The notes below the pieces were generated by a model. The model did no database searches, was not told the origin of the DNA, and worked only from the letters and a program-made list of their open reading frames with translations. Shown here in pieces: positions 1 through 10,101 of a DNA stretch of 55,410 nucleotides; the stretch's first letter is position 1, and each line of letters opens with the position of its first letter. The position numbers and the translations under genes were made by a program. Source of the stretch: Prorocentrum cordatum (lineage: Eukaryota > Sar > Dinophyceae > Prorocentrales > Prorocentraceae). The stretch covers positions 217,994-273,403 of the forward strand of contig CAUYUJ010000203.1 in assembly GCA_963575745.1 (NCBI GenBank), given 5' to 3'.

Positions 1-60
1 GGGAGAAGGAGGAGGAGGAGGAGGAGGAGGAGGAGGAGGGGGAGGAGGAGGAGACAGCAG
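1..60 (+). repeat. (GGA)n microsatellite
   Basis: Near-pure GGA triplets at the left edge, continuing into purine-rich sequence. It probably extends beyond the window. Confidence 0.9.
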
Positions 61-924
61 GAGCACAGGGTCGGAGGAGGTGCGATTGGACGAGGCGAAG
101 GAGGAAAAAGATGAGGAGGTGGGAGGCGGGAGAAGCGATAGATCCAGACCTCCAACGATTCGACCAAATTCAAGACGGATGTATTTCGCCGTTCTCGGCC
201 TCTCGGGAGCCCTCGGCGGGCCCGGGGACCGACACAATCGGACTCTCGGGATGGAAGAGCTGGTCTCAGGCAAGAGGCCAGGACTTCGGGGGCCCAGTTT
301 TCAACAAAAAGTGGCGTCGGATCGGCGTCGGATCTCGAGGGAGGAGGGCTCCTCCCTTGATCCCTTGCCGACCACTTCCTCCTCTCCCCGAGCTGCTCCG
401 CGCTCGCTGGGGGCCGCTCCTCCTGCGCCCGCCTCTTCCGACGGGGTGACCACCGGCCTTTCCGCCCCCTCCTCCCCCTCCTCCTCCTCCTCCTCCGCCT
501 CCTCCTCCTCCTCCTTCTCCTTCTCTTTCTCATCCTCCGCCTCCTCCGCCTCCTCTTCTCTCACTCCCACTCCTGAGGGGGGCGTCAGCCTCGCGGAATC
601 CACGCGCGTTCGCCGCGCCGCCGCGGCCGCGGCCGCGGGCGCGATCCTCGAACCTCGCTGCCGCAGCTGCACCTCCTCACTCCTCGTCCTCATCGTAAGC
701 TGCAGCTCTCCTCGGGGGTCCGTAGCCCCCCCGCCCGCGCCGCCCCGCTCAGCCTGGCGGTGGCGGGGGCGGCGGCGGCACCGCGGGGGTCAGGCTCCGC
801 ACGGCCGCCGCAGCAGCCGCGGCGGCTCCCTCGCCCGGCGGCTGCGGGGGTGGCGGCGGCGCCGCGGGGGCCAGGCTCTGCGCAGCCACGGCGGCGGCCG
901 CAGCCGCGATCGCCGCGGCCTCCG
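61..924. other. No recognisable gene; low-complexity GC-rich DNA
   Basis: This stretch contains a TCC-rich tract (about 470-560) and then alternating GCC/GGC-rich sequence (about 700-900). Frames are open on both strands, but their products are only Ala/Pro/Arg/Ser or Glu runs, as expected from base composition. I see no domain, motif or convincing exon here. Confidence 0.6.
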
Positions 925-1660
925 TCGCCGAGCTGCATGTCCTGGAGGGCCAGCCGTCCCCAGGTCCGCGTCCGAGTCGCCATCCAGGGTGGCCCCGTAG
1001 GCGACGACGCATCTCTTGGTCTCGAGCTTCGTCGTAGTGCATCCTCTCATAGATTCATTCATCTCGGCCGTGGCCGTGATGTGGGTCTCGGTGCCCATTG
1101 GCGACATCACGATGATGAACGGCACGCGTTTCGCCTTCGCCGCCTTCATCAAGTCCATCGCGGGCCACCACGCCTCGTTCTCTGTCGTAGCCCTGTTTTG
1201 TGCAGCAGCGCCGAGTTCAGGCCTAACCCATGGGTGGTCGATACTTCTGTATGCGCTTGCTGCACTGTCTGGTGTTGCGGTCCACGTAGCTGAAGGGGGC
1301 CTGACAACCAGCGCGGAGACCACATCCATGGTCTCGTACCATGCACACTCTCCTTGGATCGACTGTCCGAGCCTCAGGTCCAGGTCCTTTTCGGTCGGTG
1401 TTCATCTCGCCGATGCTGCTTGCGTCGGCGTCGTTTTGAATGGCGTTGGTCAGCCGCGCGTCGTAGTCGGTGCTGGTATAGATGTTCCATATCGTCCTGT
1501 CGCGGCTGCAGCCCCCTGCCGACCAGTCGAAGTGGCGGGAGCGCGTTCGGAATGCCGCGGTGCCGCTGTTGTTGGGCGGCGTTGTTCGGTAACGGAAGCG
1601 TGGGGTGCGGCCGTCTCGACCCGTTGTGGCATCCCTCCTTGCTCTTCGCCGTCTGCCTTC
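925..1660 (-). pseudogene. Unrecognised coding-like segment, probably frameshifted
   Basis: Two minus-strand frames in this stretch read like ordinary protein rather than simple repeat. One, about 1550-1325, includes IWNIYTSTDYDARL and EMNTDRKGPGPEARTVD. The other, about 1329-925, includes ENEAWWPAMDLMKAAKAK and FIIVMSPMGTETHITATAEM. They lie in different frames, so a frameshift or an intron separates them. I do not recognise the family. The segment is downstream of, and on the same strand as, the decayed non-LTR element, so it could be part of another transposon copy or exons of a host gene. The plus strand is also open here with a hydrophobic translation, which weakens the call. Confidence 0.25.
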
Positions 1661-1700
1661 TTTGCTGGTTGCAGCGCTTTGTCCTCCCGCCATCCCTTTA

Positions 1701-1740
1701 CTCCTCCTCCTCCTCCTCCTCCTCCTCCTCCTCCTCCTTC
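1701..1740 (+). repeat. (TCC)n microsatellite
   Basis: About thirteen nearly perfect TCC triplets. It produces meaningless Ser, Pro/Leu, Glu or Arg runs in every frame. Confidence 0.9.
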
Positions 1741-2154
1741 TGCCTCCTTCTGCGTAACCATGGTGCTTCCCGCTATGCAACAGACCACAAGCAGAGAAGG
1801 GCTGCGGCGCGCCTGCAGTGTGGAAGTTGCCGAAGGCGCCACCAGCCCGAGGTCGCGGACGGGCGAGGGCTTCGCCCTGCCCAAATTCACGATTCGAAAA
1901 CGGATCGATGCCAGCACGCAGTTTCTTCAAATTGATGTTGGCTTCTTTTTTCGGGGGTGGGTTAGACAGGCCTGACCGAGATACCGGGAACAGGCAGCTC
2001 CAAAAGGCCCCGCATCTCGCACATTTGACAATTGTTTCACCCCCAATCTAAAGATTGTGCGTGGAATGGGCCGTCCTTGCAACCCTGGGAAGGCCGACGC
2101 AGGCCGTTCTACACACGCCAACTCTACTGCCAGACCCCCCGCCAAACATGCAAA
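1741..2154. other. No recognisable gene
   Basis: Mixed-composition DNA between the TCC tract and the 3' side of the non-LTR element. It may contain that element's 3' untranslated end, but no poly-A, tail repeat or target-site duplication could be identified. Confidence 0.45.
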
Positions 2155-2159
2155 GGTAT

Positions 2160-2515
2160 TTACGTAGCGTCTCTGCCCACGCACGTCAGACGATGGCCAA
2201 GGTCGTCTGGCACCAGTTCGGGTTGGGAGGGCCTGCTCTGTATCCTCGCTCGGACACGCTCAGCATCTGGAAGTCCGAGCTTGGACAGGTATTCCATCGT
2301 CTCGTTGATGAGGGTCATTCCCTGGGAAGCCAGGGCATCTTGCTCAGCACAGAGCTGGCGCACTTCAGGGCTGTGGGGGTGCAACTCGGCTCTCTGGCCA
2401 ATCGAGCCGCCTCTCGGTTCCCAGCCAACACCCAGAAACGGACCCCGCGATCCACGGCCTGGCTCCGAGAGAGGTCGCTTCTGATTTTACTCACCGTCAT
2501 TTTGTGCAACCCCAC
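2160..2515 (-). pseudogene. Degenerate C-terminal tail of the non-LTR element
   Basis: Two overlapping minus-strand frames follow the RNase H domain and contain charged helical sequence (SKIRSDLSRSQAVDRGV; MTLINETMEYLSKLGLPDAE). Position suggests the region after RNase H. The zinc-ribbon tail visible in the plus-strand copy at 10.1-10.4 kb is not recognisable here. Confidence 0.35.
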
Positions 2516-2579
2516 ATCCGTGGCCTTGGCAACTATATCGCATCAGATCTTGCTGAACACGAATATGAACTGATCCTGG

Positions 2580-2996
2580 TCAGCCCGCAGGGACCAGCTT
2601 GCATTCCGCGATCAGCTGTGTCTCCCCTGGCCCCAGCTGCCGAAGCTCCATGAGGAGCTCGCAAACTGCACCCCCTCCCGCCCATTGGAGCGGGCGGGGA
2701 AGATGACCGTAGATAGAGCCCGTCACATGCCCCCTTTCATCTACGGAAGCGGCCCCCCAGCCCGCACGGGCAAAGAGATCGCTGTCGGGGCCCACGGCAG
2801 GGCCGCCCAAACAGATCTTGCCCGCAACAAAGGTACCGAACAGGGGGTGGACCATCCACGCGAACCCAGCGTCATCGCGGAGGGCTGGCCAGATTAATTC
2901 GGGATTGGGGTTCAGAGCCCTGGTTGTCCCTGGGCCGCACCCGCCGCGCTCCTTCCCCCTGGCAAGGTAATCCCCCAGGTCAAGGTTCTCTCGCAT
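2580..2996 (-). pseudogene. RNase H domain of the non-LTR element
   Basis: This 138-residue frame includes LFARAGWGAASVDERGH followed by GSIYGHLPRPLQW. That is the RNase H block in which a beta strand (AGW-x-x-V) precedes the G-x-LPGP-QT turn seen in dinoflagellate LINE RNase H domains. The leading T-D-G-S aspartate motif is degraded (PAVGPDSD) and the later glutamate and aspartate blocks are only weakly preserved (CELLMEL, LIAECKL). The domain would remove RNA from RNA:DNA hybrids. This copy looks catalytically dead. Confidence 0.65.
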
Positions 2997-3504
2997 CAGA
3001 CGGACGCCGTCGCCGCTGACAAATCCGCGCGTGGGAGTGCCCCTGGAAGGGGCGGCGCTGGGTGGCGGAGCGTCCAGCTACCACTCCCGAACTCATCGCA
3101 GCTTCCAGCCCTCGGCCCGTGGCTCCGAGGGGCCCCAGCTTTTTGACTATCGGCTGGGGGAGCGGACCAGCCGCCAGCCCTTCGACTTTCGCAGCGACGC
3201 TTTGGACCGATCCCCGCTGCATGTTCTGCTCAATCTACACCTTGGGCGCCCTTTTGCCCATGTGCCCGGGGTCGACTGACAAACCGCGGCAGGTGACCCA
3301 ATCGCGACATCCTCGAGCCGTCCAGCCGAGGCGATGAAGGTGCACCGCGCGGCCCCGGCGGGTCCCGTCACCTGCCCCCAGCCAAAGCCAGGCACGCAAA
3401 ACAAACACGTCGCAGTTTTTCTTCATCTGGGCGGCAGGGGCCCACTCCCCCTGGAGGGCCAAACGCCGCGTCGAGATGGGGCGGCGTTGGCAGCAAAAGT
3501 GGGG

Positions 3505-3734
3505 TCAGCCATAGGGCCCCCGCTTCAACTGGTACTCTGAGGTTCCCGATCGTCCACGGTGGTTCCAAAGACCGACTGACCCGCCGGCAGAGAGCGCAGT
3601 TGGCGATGGCGGGCATCCGCGATGCCGACGACCGCGCCACCATACGCCGCAGACGGGAGCCCGCCAGCCTCGACGACTCTGGCAGCGCCTCGGAGGGGCG
3701 ACCAGAGCCCCCGAAACATTGTCACTCTCGGCAC
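3505..3734 (-). pseudogene. Thumb/connection region after the reverse transcriptase
   Basis: This minus-strand frame contains VVEAGGLPSAAYGGAVVGIA, resembling the AAG-LP-A-YG-E-(Y/F)G block that follows the reverse transcriptase in dinoflagellate non-LTR elements. The frame ends soon after. The next 500 bases toward 3000 are not clearly assignable and are presumed degraded. Confidence 0.55.
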
Positions 3735-4932
3735 CAGCGCAGCCAGCCTGTTCTTCTGGATCCCAACGTTGCGCTTCCGTTACTTTTGCGAAACATCCAC
3801 TCCAAGGTTCCTGGTGGCCGACGAGACGTTTTACTCCCACGCTTTGATACGCTAGATGGCATCAGCCCCGACACCCCGTCCGTGGCCAGAACCGCCCTTC
3901 CGCCCCTGCAGATGACCAGACAAAGGCCTTCGAGCTGATTGAGGTTGTAGCTCGCAGCCTTGCCTTGACGGCTGCCTAAGTCGGCGACCGCTCCTGCTGC
4001 GAACGACGCGATGTCGCCCGCGACCTTCGACGCCCTGACGCTGGGCCAATGAATCGACATGGCGCCTATAGTGTTCAAGAGAATCAACTGCATGAGGCTG
4101 GCGGCGAAGGCGCATCCAGCGATGGCCCCATGCCGCGCGGAGATGACACCTGAGAAAACCTGGCCCATCTGGAGCAACTGCGGGGCCTGTCACATGCCGA
4201 TGAGATGCCTAGGCCTAACCGAGGGGAGCCATGACGAATGGCCGCGTGGACCAACAGAACATAGAGCACCTTTGTTCGCAAGTCATGGTGAGATCTATCA
4301 AGACCGCGCCCGCCCCAATCCCAACGAGGCCACCAAACTCGGCGGCTCGCTTGCCCCCGCGACGCGCGCTCGCAGCTTCTCCCATCAGCTCCATAGCGAT
4401 GCCGACGGGCCTGCTTGGCCCCCCAGGACGCGGCTTCACGCCGCTCGACTTGACCGAATGTTCTGCTCATCCTTGGGAGGAGTCCGATCGGCCTGAAGCC
4501 TCCGTCTGCTTTCGGAAGGAGCGCCGCGAACATGGGCGCGAGCTGGATCCGCACTCGGCCCAGGGCCTCGCACCAGCTCCAAATCGCACACAGGGGCTCA
4601 AGGCAACCGTCCGAGACCCTGGACATGCCCCTCGGATGAGTCGCGCCCGCGCCCAGCGCCGCGCGCTGCCTAAGCTTGCTGGCGACCGCCCGAGCAGCAG
4701 CTGGGGTGCAGCGCTCAAGGGTCAGGGACCATGGCGCACTCATCCCCAACCGCTCTGAGCTCCTGGACGTGCCCGCCCAAAACGCCAGGGCATCGGGGGG
4801 GGGAGGCGGCCTCGCCAGGAAGGGGCCGCGCAGCTTCCCAAACATCTTGCATCTGATCCACGAGGGCCCCAGGTCGAGGAGGGGGAGGGGGGGCAGGCTT
4901 GACGGTCGCAGGGTTCCACCCAATTGGGGCAT
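3722..4932 (-). pseudogene. Reverse transcriptase core of the non-LTR element, frameshifted
   Basis: In the 4932-4084 frame, residues 131-153 include ALLPKADGGFRPIGLLP, the first conserved block of non-LTR reverse transcriptases. A second frame (4439-4215) carries GAGAVLIDLTMT, resembling the first catalytic aspartate block. A third (4177-3722) holds SGVISARHGAIAGCAFA, the block before the active site, then VAGDIASFAAGAV where the catalytic Tyr-x-Asp-Asp is expected. Only one aspartate of that pair survives. The three frames and the damaged active site indicate an inactive relic. Its role in life was target-primed reverse transcription of the element's own RNA. Confidence 0.75.
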
Positions 4933-5969
4933 TGCTATACTTGTGGGCAGCCCCCCCTCTGTTGCCGACGGCCTCGTGGGCCCAGTCTCTCCAGCGACCC
5001 CCCCGTTGATGTTCGCATTGTTGTTCCAGCCTATCAGCCATCGTGATGGCCTCGGTCCTGGGTGCTAGCAGATCCTCCGAAGAGCATGCGAGAAGGACGT
5101 CCTCGAACAGCGGCTTCCAGACCTGCCATTTGTGATTACTCCTAAGGCGCCTTGGTCCTTTGAAACGTTTGCGGGCAATGCGCCGCGACTCAACTGGGCC
5201 CCAAGTTTCTCCTTTGGCTTTGATGCGGCTCAATTCGTGGGGCCGAATGCCGCCTTTGCGCCGGCCTCGCGAAACGGGGCGTCCAAGCGGAAAAAAATCC
5301 CCTCCCGAGGTTTGCAGCGTTGGAACTTGTTTGAGTCGCTTCTGCTTACCACGTCCGACATAGGCTGCGCCATGGACCTGATTAGGAACCGATCGAAACA
5401 GGCATCCAGGGGATAGGCCCCCCCCCCCTGATCTCGGCCATCCTGAGGGTCGCGGCGTAGTCAGGTGGAGCTGGCCTGGGCCCCTGGGGCACATCCAAAG
5501 AAAAGGATCTCGGACGCGGCAGCGCCCAAACATGGTCGATGCGAGGGTCCCCGCGGAGGGCGAGGCCGACGCGCCAGCGGGGGGCGAAAACGTTAACCAA
5601 GGCGAGCACGCATCGGCGTGGGGCAGGGAGGCAAAGGGGGGGGGGGGGGGAGGGTAACCTACTCCGATGTGGTTCCTCACCGCGATTCCAACCCCACACG
5701 ACAGTCCTCCAGCGTCCGTCACGATGGGCGGGCGGGGGCAGGCCACCCACCCCTGGCGTTTGAGCGCGGCCCCGACCTCCGCGGAGGACTTGAGGGTCAG
5801 CTCTTAGAAGCAGACTATGGACGCCTCTGTTCCGCCTCCAGACATCGCTTCCGTGAGCCGAGCGAAGTGCAGTTACAAGTCTCGACGCGTAGCGAGCCGC
5901 GCTTGCCCTCCGCCTGGGCCGCCGCGGGCTCCGAGGGGGCATCGGGCTGGAAGATGGCGGAGAGCCGGC
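4933..5969 (-). pseudogene. Endonuclease-like and linker segment of the non-LTR element
   Basis: The minus-strand frame from 5746 opens with TDAGGLSCGVGIAVRNHIG. This matches the SGGVAVLVR-H block of the AP-type endonuclease of dinoflagellate LINE-like elements. A second frame (5942-5382) adds VLALVNVFAPRWRVG and GDPRIDHVWALP, resembling the later endonuclease strand with its aspartate. Further on, WRDWAHEAVGNRGGAAHKYS resembles the W-x2-W...GAAH linker that precedes the reverse transcriptase in these elements. The two overlapping frames show at least one frameshift, possibly at the C/G runs at 5417-5429 and 5635-5651. Complete catalytic residues were not all located. Confidence 0.6.
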
Positions 5970-6996
5970 AGGATGCAGAGGAGGCGTTCACGTCGGGCTC
6001 GTTGCAACCCAACATTTCTGCGCTCCAGTCTGAGCTTAAACCTGTCAGTACTGGCACGCGGCGTTTGCGAAAACGAGCTTGGAGCCGCGCCCTGCAATTG
6101 GTGGCGAGATGGCGGGCGCGCGCGGCTGGTTCCACACTGGCCTCCCGGGGCCCTTGGGCGCAAAACTTTCAGCGAGTGTCAGGCGAGCAGCAAAGCGAAA
6201 ATATGGGTTTCTTGCGCGCGCAGCGGCTCAGGGGCCCTCGCCCACTGGCCCGCCCGGCACGCGCCCTGCTGCAGTTGGAGGTCCCATGGGCGAGCCGCGC
6301 CCGACGTCGGCCGGCGAGGAGGCCCCGCCGAGGGGCAGGTCGAATGGCGCCCTGGGCCCCAGGAAAAGTTAGAAAAAAGATCCGAGGGCTCAGAAGGCGG
6401 CTTCTTGCCCGTGCAATTGCCCAGCACGGCCTTGCTCTTCAGCTCTGCCTCCCCAGCGCGATCGCCACCTGGGGTCGTAATCGCTGGGGAGGTGAGTGCA
6501 GAGGCGCCAGCGGCCGCCGCAGCCGCGAGCTCCGCCTCCGAGGGCGAGCGGTCGTAGTCATCGTCGCAGACGCACAGGAAGCCGTCGGAATACACGTAGA
6601 TCCCCCCCCCCCCGTCGGAACTCTCGAAGTCCAGGCCGTCAGATTCCGTCGCGCCCAACGACGGGGTCAATATTTAGCCGTCTCGACCCCTGCTGCACCT
6701 TCCGCGGCCTCTGCGCTTTTGCCGCCGGGCGTCCGAAAAGCACGCGCCCGCGCGTCTGCGAACGTGACCATCTGCTTGGGGCCTCCTTTCCCTGCCGGCC
6801 CCGCTGGCGCCGCCGCCGCCGCAGCGGCCGCGCCTCCGACGGCGCCCTTCGGCTTCCTCGGGGCCTCCCAGCTCAGCGGGTAGAGAGGCGTCGCTGCGGC
6901 CCATGTCGACGAAGCCGTCCGAGCCCTGACCGCCACTTGCCTCGGCTGCTGGCCGCGGTCTCTCATGGCGACTCCGCTTGCGAGCCATCCGCTTGA
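5970..6996 (-). other. Degenerate linker between ORF1-like and endonuclease-like parts
   Basis: No clear domain is visible. Short minus-strand frames contain the acidic stretch YSDGFLCVCDDDYDRSPSEAEL (in part) and Ala/Gly-rich sequence. The stretch is probably a mutated spacer or the C-terminal part of ORF1 plus the start of ORF2. Confidence 0.4.
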
Positions 6997-7524
6997 TTAC
7001 TCAGCGTTCTCTGCCTTGAGCGATTCCACCTTCTCCATCGCGTCCTGGAACAGGCCCTCGGTCGCCACCTGCACCTGCTGCCGCAGCTGCTCCTTCCGAG
7101 CGCCCATCTGGAGAACATCTTCGCGCGCGAGCTCAACCATGTCTCCGACCTGGAAACTTTCGAGGTCAATGAGACTGGCCACGCCCCTGCTACCGTCGAC
7201 CACCTCTGCGGGGGGCACCTTGGGGGCCCCGGCCTGCTTCGGTGCCTCCTCCCTTGCCACCGTGCGCGCCAGCTGCGAGACAATCTTCGCACGCTCGGCG
7301 TCGGCCTCGTGCGACGTGGACTCGGACTTCCGCGCGCAGGCGGACTGGATCGCCACCCAGGTCTGACACTGGTCCACCTCGTCCACCTCGCTGCCCAGCA
7401 TGTCCTCCAGCTGCTGGATGCGGTCATGGCCTCTCTGGGCGCGCTCTTGGACAATGAATGCTGGGCCTCTTCGCAGCTCCTCGATCTGAAGCTTGCACTT
7501 GTCCGCTGTCGGCCGTTTCCCCAT
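6997..7524 (-). pseudogene. ORF1-like coiled-coil segment of the non-LTR element
   Basis: This frame of 175 residues is dominated by charged, heptad-compatible sequence. Examples are LQIEELRR, HDRIQQLEDMLGSEVDEV, EEAPKQAG and QQVQVATEGLFQDAMEKVE, which indicate a long alpha-helical coiled coil. It follows the Cys4 finger segment after an apparent frameshift and ends at a stop at 6997. In LINE elements a coiled coil next to a nucleic-acid-binding finger is typical of the ORF1 RNA chaperone. That role is inferred here. The composition differs clearly from the flanking repeat-derived frames, which supports it being genuine (old) coding sequence. Confidence 0.6.
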
Positions 7525-7966
7525 CCGCTCGGTAATGCCGATGAATGTCTCGACCTCTGCGATGGAGGGCCCTGCCCCGCGAGCCTTGCCGCTGGGCCCG
7601 ACGAGCGACGCGGGCGGAGGTGCAGTCCCCCCCCCCCCCCTGGGCGGACAGCGCTCGCCGCGCCGCGCCTCGAGAACCTTGCTGACCCTGGCCCCCAGGA
7701 CGAGCGGGAAGAGCCAGCGCGGCGACCTTCGTGGGCGCCTCGATGGTCTTCCATTCGAGGCAGCGCTTGCAGTATATGCGCGCGTCGAGGTTCTTCGTGC
7801 ACCTGCGTAGGGCGCAGTCCCAGCGAGACTGGCTCCTGCGCATCTTCTCGCTGCCCACGGGAGGTGGCCCGCTTGGGAGGAGCTCGATCGCGCTGACCTT
7901 CTTTGCGGCCGCGCCCCTGTCCACCTTGATTACCTTACCCACTGCCTGCCGTCCGCGCATCGCCAC
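7424..7966 (-). pseudogene. ORF1-like start of the non-LTR element, Cys4 zinc finger
   Basis: This 180-residue frame begins at ATG 7966. Residues 51-69 form a C-x4-C-x9-C-x2-C motif (CALRRCTKNLDARIYCKRC), followed by the aromatic LEWK. Small Cys fingers of this type occur at the start of the first protein of many dinoflagellate LINE-like elements and presumably bind nucleic acid. After about residue 90 the frame becomes Arg/Gly-rich, and the coiled coil continues in a different frame. That implies a frameshift near 7550-7600, close to a run of C at 7627-7639. Function is inferred from position and motif only. Confidence 0.6.
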
Positions 7967-8209
7967 GCCTCCACGGCCTTTCGCGCCGATCCATTGCCGA
8001 AGAGGAATACTGGTTGCACTTGTTTCCTGGTGCCGCCCAATGGCGGAACACCAACTGCGAACGGATCTGCGTGCGCTCGTGCGCGGATGTGAAATCGGAG
8101 ACCCTTGTCCCGGGTTCTCCAGGGCTTCGCTGCCCCGCTCATGTTCATTGGACCACCTCGAGGCGGGGGGCGTCCCGATGTGGCCACACCAGCCTAACTG
8201 GCTACGGGC

Positions 8210-8999
8210 CTCCTCATCCTCCTCTTCCTCCTTTTCCTCCTCCTCCTCCTCCTTCTCCTCCTCCTCCTCCTCCCCCCCCTTTTGTCCTCCTCCTCTTCCT
8301 CCTCGTCCCCCTCCTCCTTTTCAACCTCCTCCTCCTCCTCCTCCTCCTCCTCCTCTCCCCCCTCCTTCCCTTCGTCATCAGCATCGTCAGCAGCATCAGC
8401 ATCATCATCGTCATCGCGAGCATCATCCACACTCTCCTCCTCCTCGTCCTCTTCCTCCTCCTGCTTCTCTCCCCTCCCTTTTCCTCCTTCTCCTCCTCCT
8501 TTTCCTCTTCCTCCTCCTCGCCCTCGTCGTCCTCCTCCTCCTCCTCCTGTTCCTCGTCCTCCTCCTCCTCCCCCTCCTCCTTCCCGTTCCCCCCCCCCCT
8601 CCTCCTCCTTCTCCTCCTCCTCCTCCTCCTCCTCCTCCTCCTCCTCCTCCTCCTCCTCCTCCTCCTCCTCTGCCTTTTCCTCCTCCTCCTCCTCCTCCTC
8701 CTCCTCCTCCTCCTCTTCCTCCACCTCCTCCTCTCCTCCTCTCCTCTCCTCCTCCTCCTCCTCCTCCTCCTCCTCCTCCTCCTCCTCCTCCTCCTCTTCC
8801 TCCTCCTCCGCCCTCTCCTCCTCCGCCTCCTCCTCCTCCTCCTCCGCCTCCGCCTCCCTCCTCCTCGTCCTCCTCCTCGTCCTTCCTCTCCTCTTCGTTA
8901 TTATCCTCCTCCTCCTCCTCCTGCTCCTCCTTCTGTTCTTCCTCGTTCTCCTCGTCCTCCTCCTCCTGTTCCTCATCCTCTTCTTCCTCCTCCTCCTCC
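8210..8999 (+). repeat. 790-bp (TCC)n-type pyrimidine tract
   Basis: Almost uninterrupted pyrimidine, mostly TCC triplets. It is broken by a short CATCAG/CATCGTCAG block at about 8371-8430. It separates the two divergent non-LTR elements and abuts the plus-strand one. It accounts for all the long Ser/Pro/Leu and Glu/Arg/Gly frames here. Confidence 0.95.
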
Positions 9000-9003
9000 A
9001 GGT

Positions 9004-9513
9004 CCAGTGGCCCTGGGCCTGCGCGTCCACTGGGCAGGGGCGCCTTGGACCAGGCAGGCGCAATTCGACGCGAAGCTGGCCGCCTCGTCCGAATGCGCCG
9101 CATGCGGGGCGGAGTCGGACACTCCTGGGCACCGCTTCTTCGGGTGCGAGACGCTCCTGGAGCCAGCGTTCCTGGGCGAGGAGAAGGGCGAGGTGCAAGA
9201 GGCGCAACGTGGTCTGGGCCTCCATGCGCGACCAGGGCCTCAGGCGTGGGACGAGTTCGCGCTGTCGACCTGCCTCCCATGCGTACCACCGAGCGTGCCG
9301 CCTGCGGAGCGCACCCCGAAGGGTTATTACTGGGGCGACTGGAGCGCCGCCCCTGACATGACGCGCGTGGGCAACGTCGTCTTCACGGACGGCTCGGACT
9401 TCGTCGATGCCCGGGCTGCGGAGGTGCGGCTGGGCAGCCGTGCAGGTCTCGACGCAGGGCCTGCCTGTGCGCGCCGCGCGCGGGCCGCTGCCGGGCCCCC
9501 ATCCAGACGGTAG
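9004..9513 (+). pseudogene. Cys/His knuckle and start of RNase H
   Basis: The frame ending at 9513 includes ECAACGAESDTPGHRFFGC, a C-x2-C-x8-H-x4-C knuckle of the kind found between reverse transcriptase and RNase H in these elements. It continues to NVVFTDGSDFVDAR, the first RNase H block with its catalytic aspartate (TDGS) intact. The frame then runs into Arg/Ala-rich sequence and stops. RNase H continues in the next frame, so a frameshift lies near 9405-9420. Confidence 0.75.
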
Positions 9514-9742
9514 GGCGCGCGGAGAGGCACGCCCTGCTGCAGGCGCTGCTGGTCCTCTCGCCCTAGCTCGGCGGGCCTGCCGTCGACGGCGTCGTCACGG
9601 ACCTGCCGGGGCTCGCCGGGGAGGCGGCCTCTTGGGGCGCGGCGCTCGAGCAGTTGAGGTCGAGGCCAGCTCGGGGAGGGTACCCTCCCTGACCTTCCAA
9701 GACGGGCTAAGAAGCCAAGGCTATGCTACGTCTTGGTTTTGA
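9407..9742 (+). pseudogene. RNase H continuation of the plus-strand non-LTR element
   Basis: The frame starts with LRRCGWAAVQVSTQGLPVR and continues RAARGPLPGPHPDGRARGEA. This corresponds to the strand-turn block that carries the RAE glutamate in intact copies. Another frame in the same stretch reads as further RNase H sequence with a VVTDL-like block, so at least one more frameshift is present. Enzymatic function is not expected. Confidence 0.65.
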
Positions 9743-10101
9743 CGCCATGGTCTGGCGGCGCGCCCTACGCGCGCAGCTTGCGCGGCCGGCGGTGCGCTGG
9801 ATTCCCGCGCGCACTGCGCTCGAGCAGTGCCGGGAGCGCGGGCCGCACCCTCCTCGTCTTCCCGGGGGAAGCTGCGTGCGGACATTTTTTCGCGCAGGAA
9901 GGGGCCAGGGCCCACGCGGTCTCGCAGGGCTGCGCTGACTCCCACGGGGTCGAGGTCGAGTGCCACCAGCAGGTCGCGGCCTACATCGCGTGGGCCATGC
10001 AGCGCATGCTGAAGATCCCGAGCTGGCAGGTGACGGACTCGGCAGCGCGCCCCTGCAAGGGGCCCCCGAGCGCGCCGCCCGTGGCGGTGGTGCGGCACTA
10101 G
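9733..10101 (+). pseudogene. Helical spacer after RNase H
   Basis: A frame of 122 residues carries HFFAQEGARAHAV and HQQVAAYIAWAMQRMLKI before a stop at 10101. An A-x2-GA-x-AHAV segment followed by a V-A-x-I/L-A-A helix is typical of the region between RNase H and the C-terminal tail. It is noticeably less repetitive than its surroundings. Confidence 0.55.

Larger units (their letters stand above)
2155..7970 (-). mobile_element. Decayed non-LTR (LINE-type) retrotransposon of dinoflagellate type
   Basis: Read on the minus strand, the domain order is that of an APE-class non-LTR element. There is an N-terminal segment with a Cys4 finger and a long coiled coil, then an endonuclease-like segment, reverse transcriptase, RNase H and a short C-terminal tail. 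The domains occupy several different frames with stops between them, so the copy cannot encode a working polyprotein. The length, about 5.8 kb, is near what a full-length copy would need. It faces away from the plus-strand element at 9001-10577, with a large pyrimidine tract between them. Ends and target-site duplications were not found. The family assignment rests on recognisable motif blocks, not on an alignment. Confidence 0.8.

Noticed and set aside
719-727. Second spliced-leader fragment (TCCGTAGCC)
   Set aside because: Only the first nine bases match and the next bases are a C run, so chance is likely in a GC-rich window.
8014-9513. Very long open frames rich in Ser, Pro, Leu, Glu, Arg or Gly (also at 11.0, 30.5, 31.7 and 44 kb)
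   Set aside because: They are translations of (TCC)n/(GGA)n in all six frames and have no start context, domain or conserved block. Only the 9004-9513 part carries real retroelement motifs.
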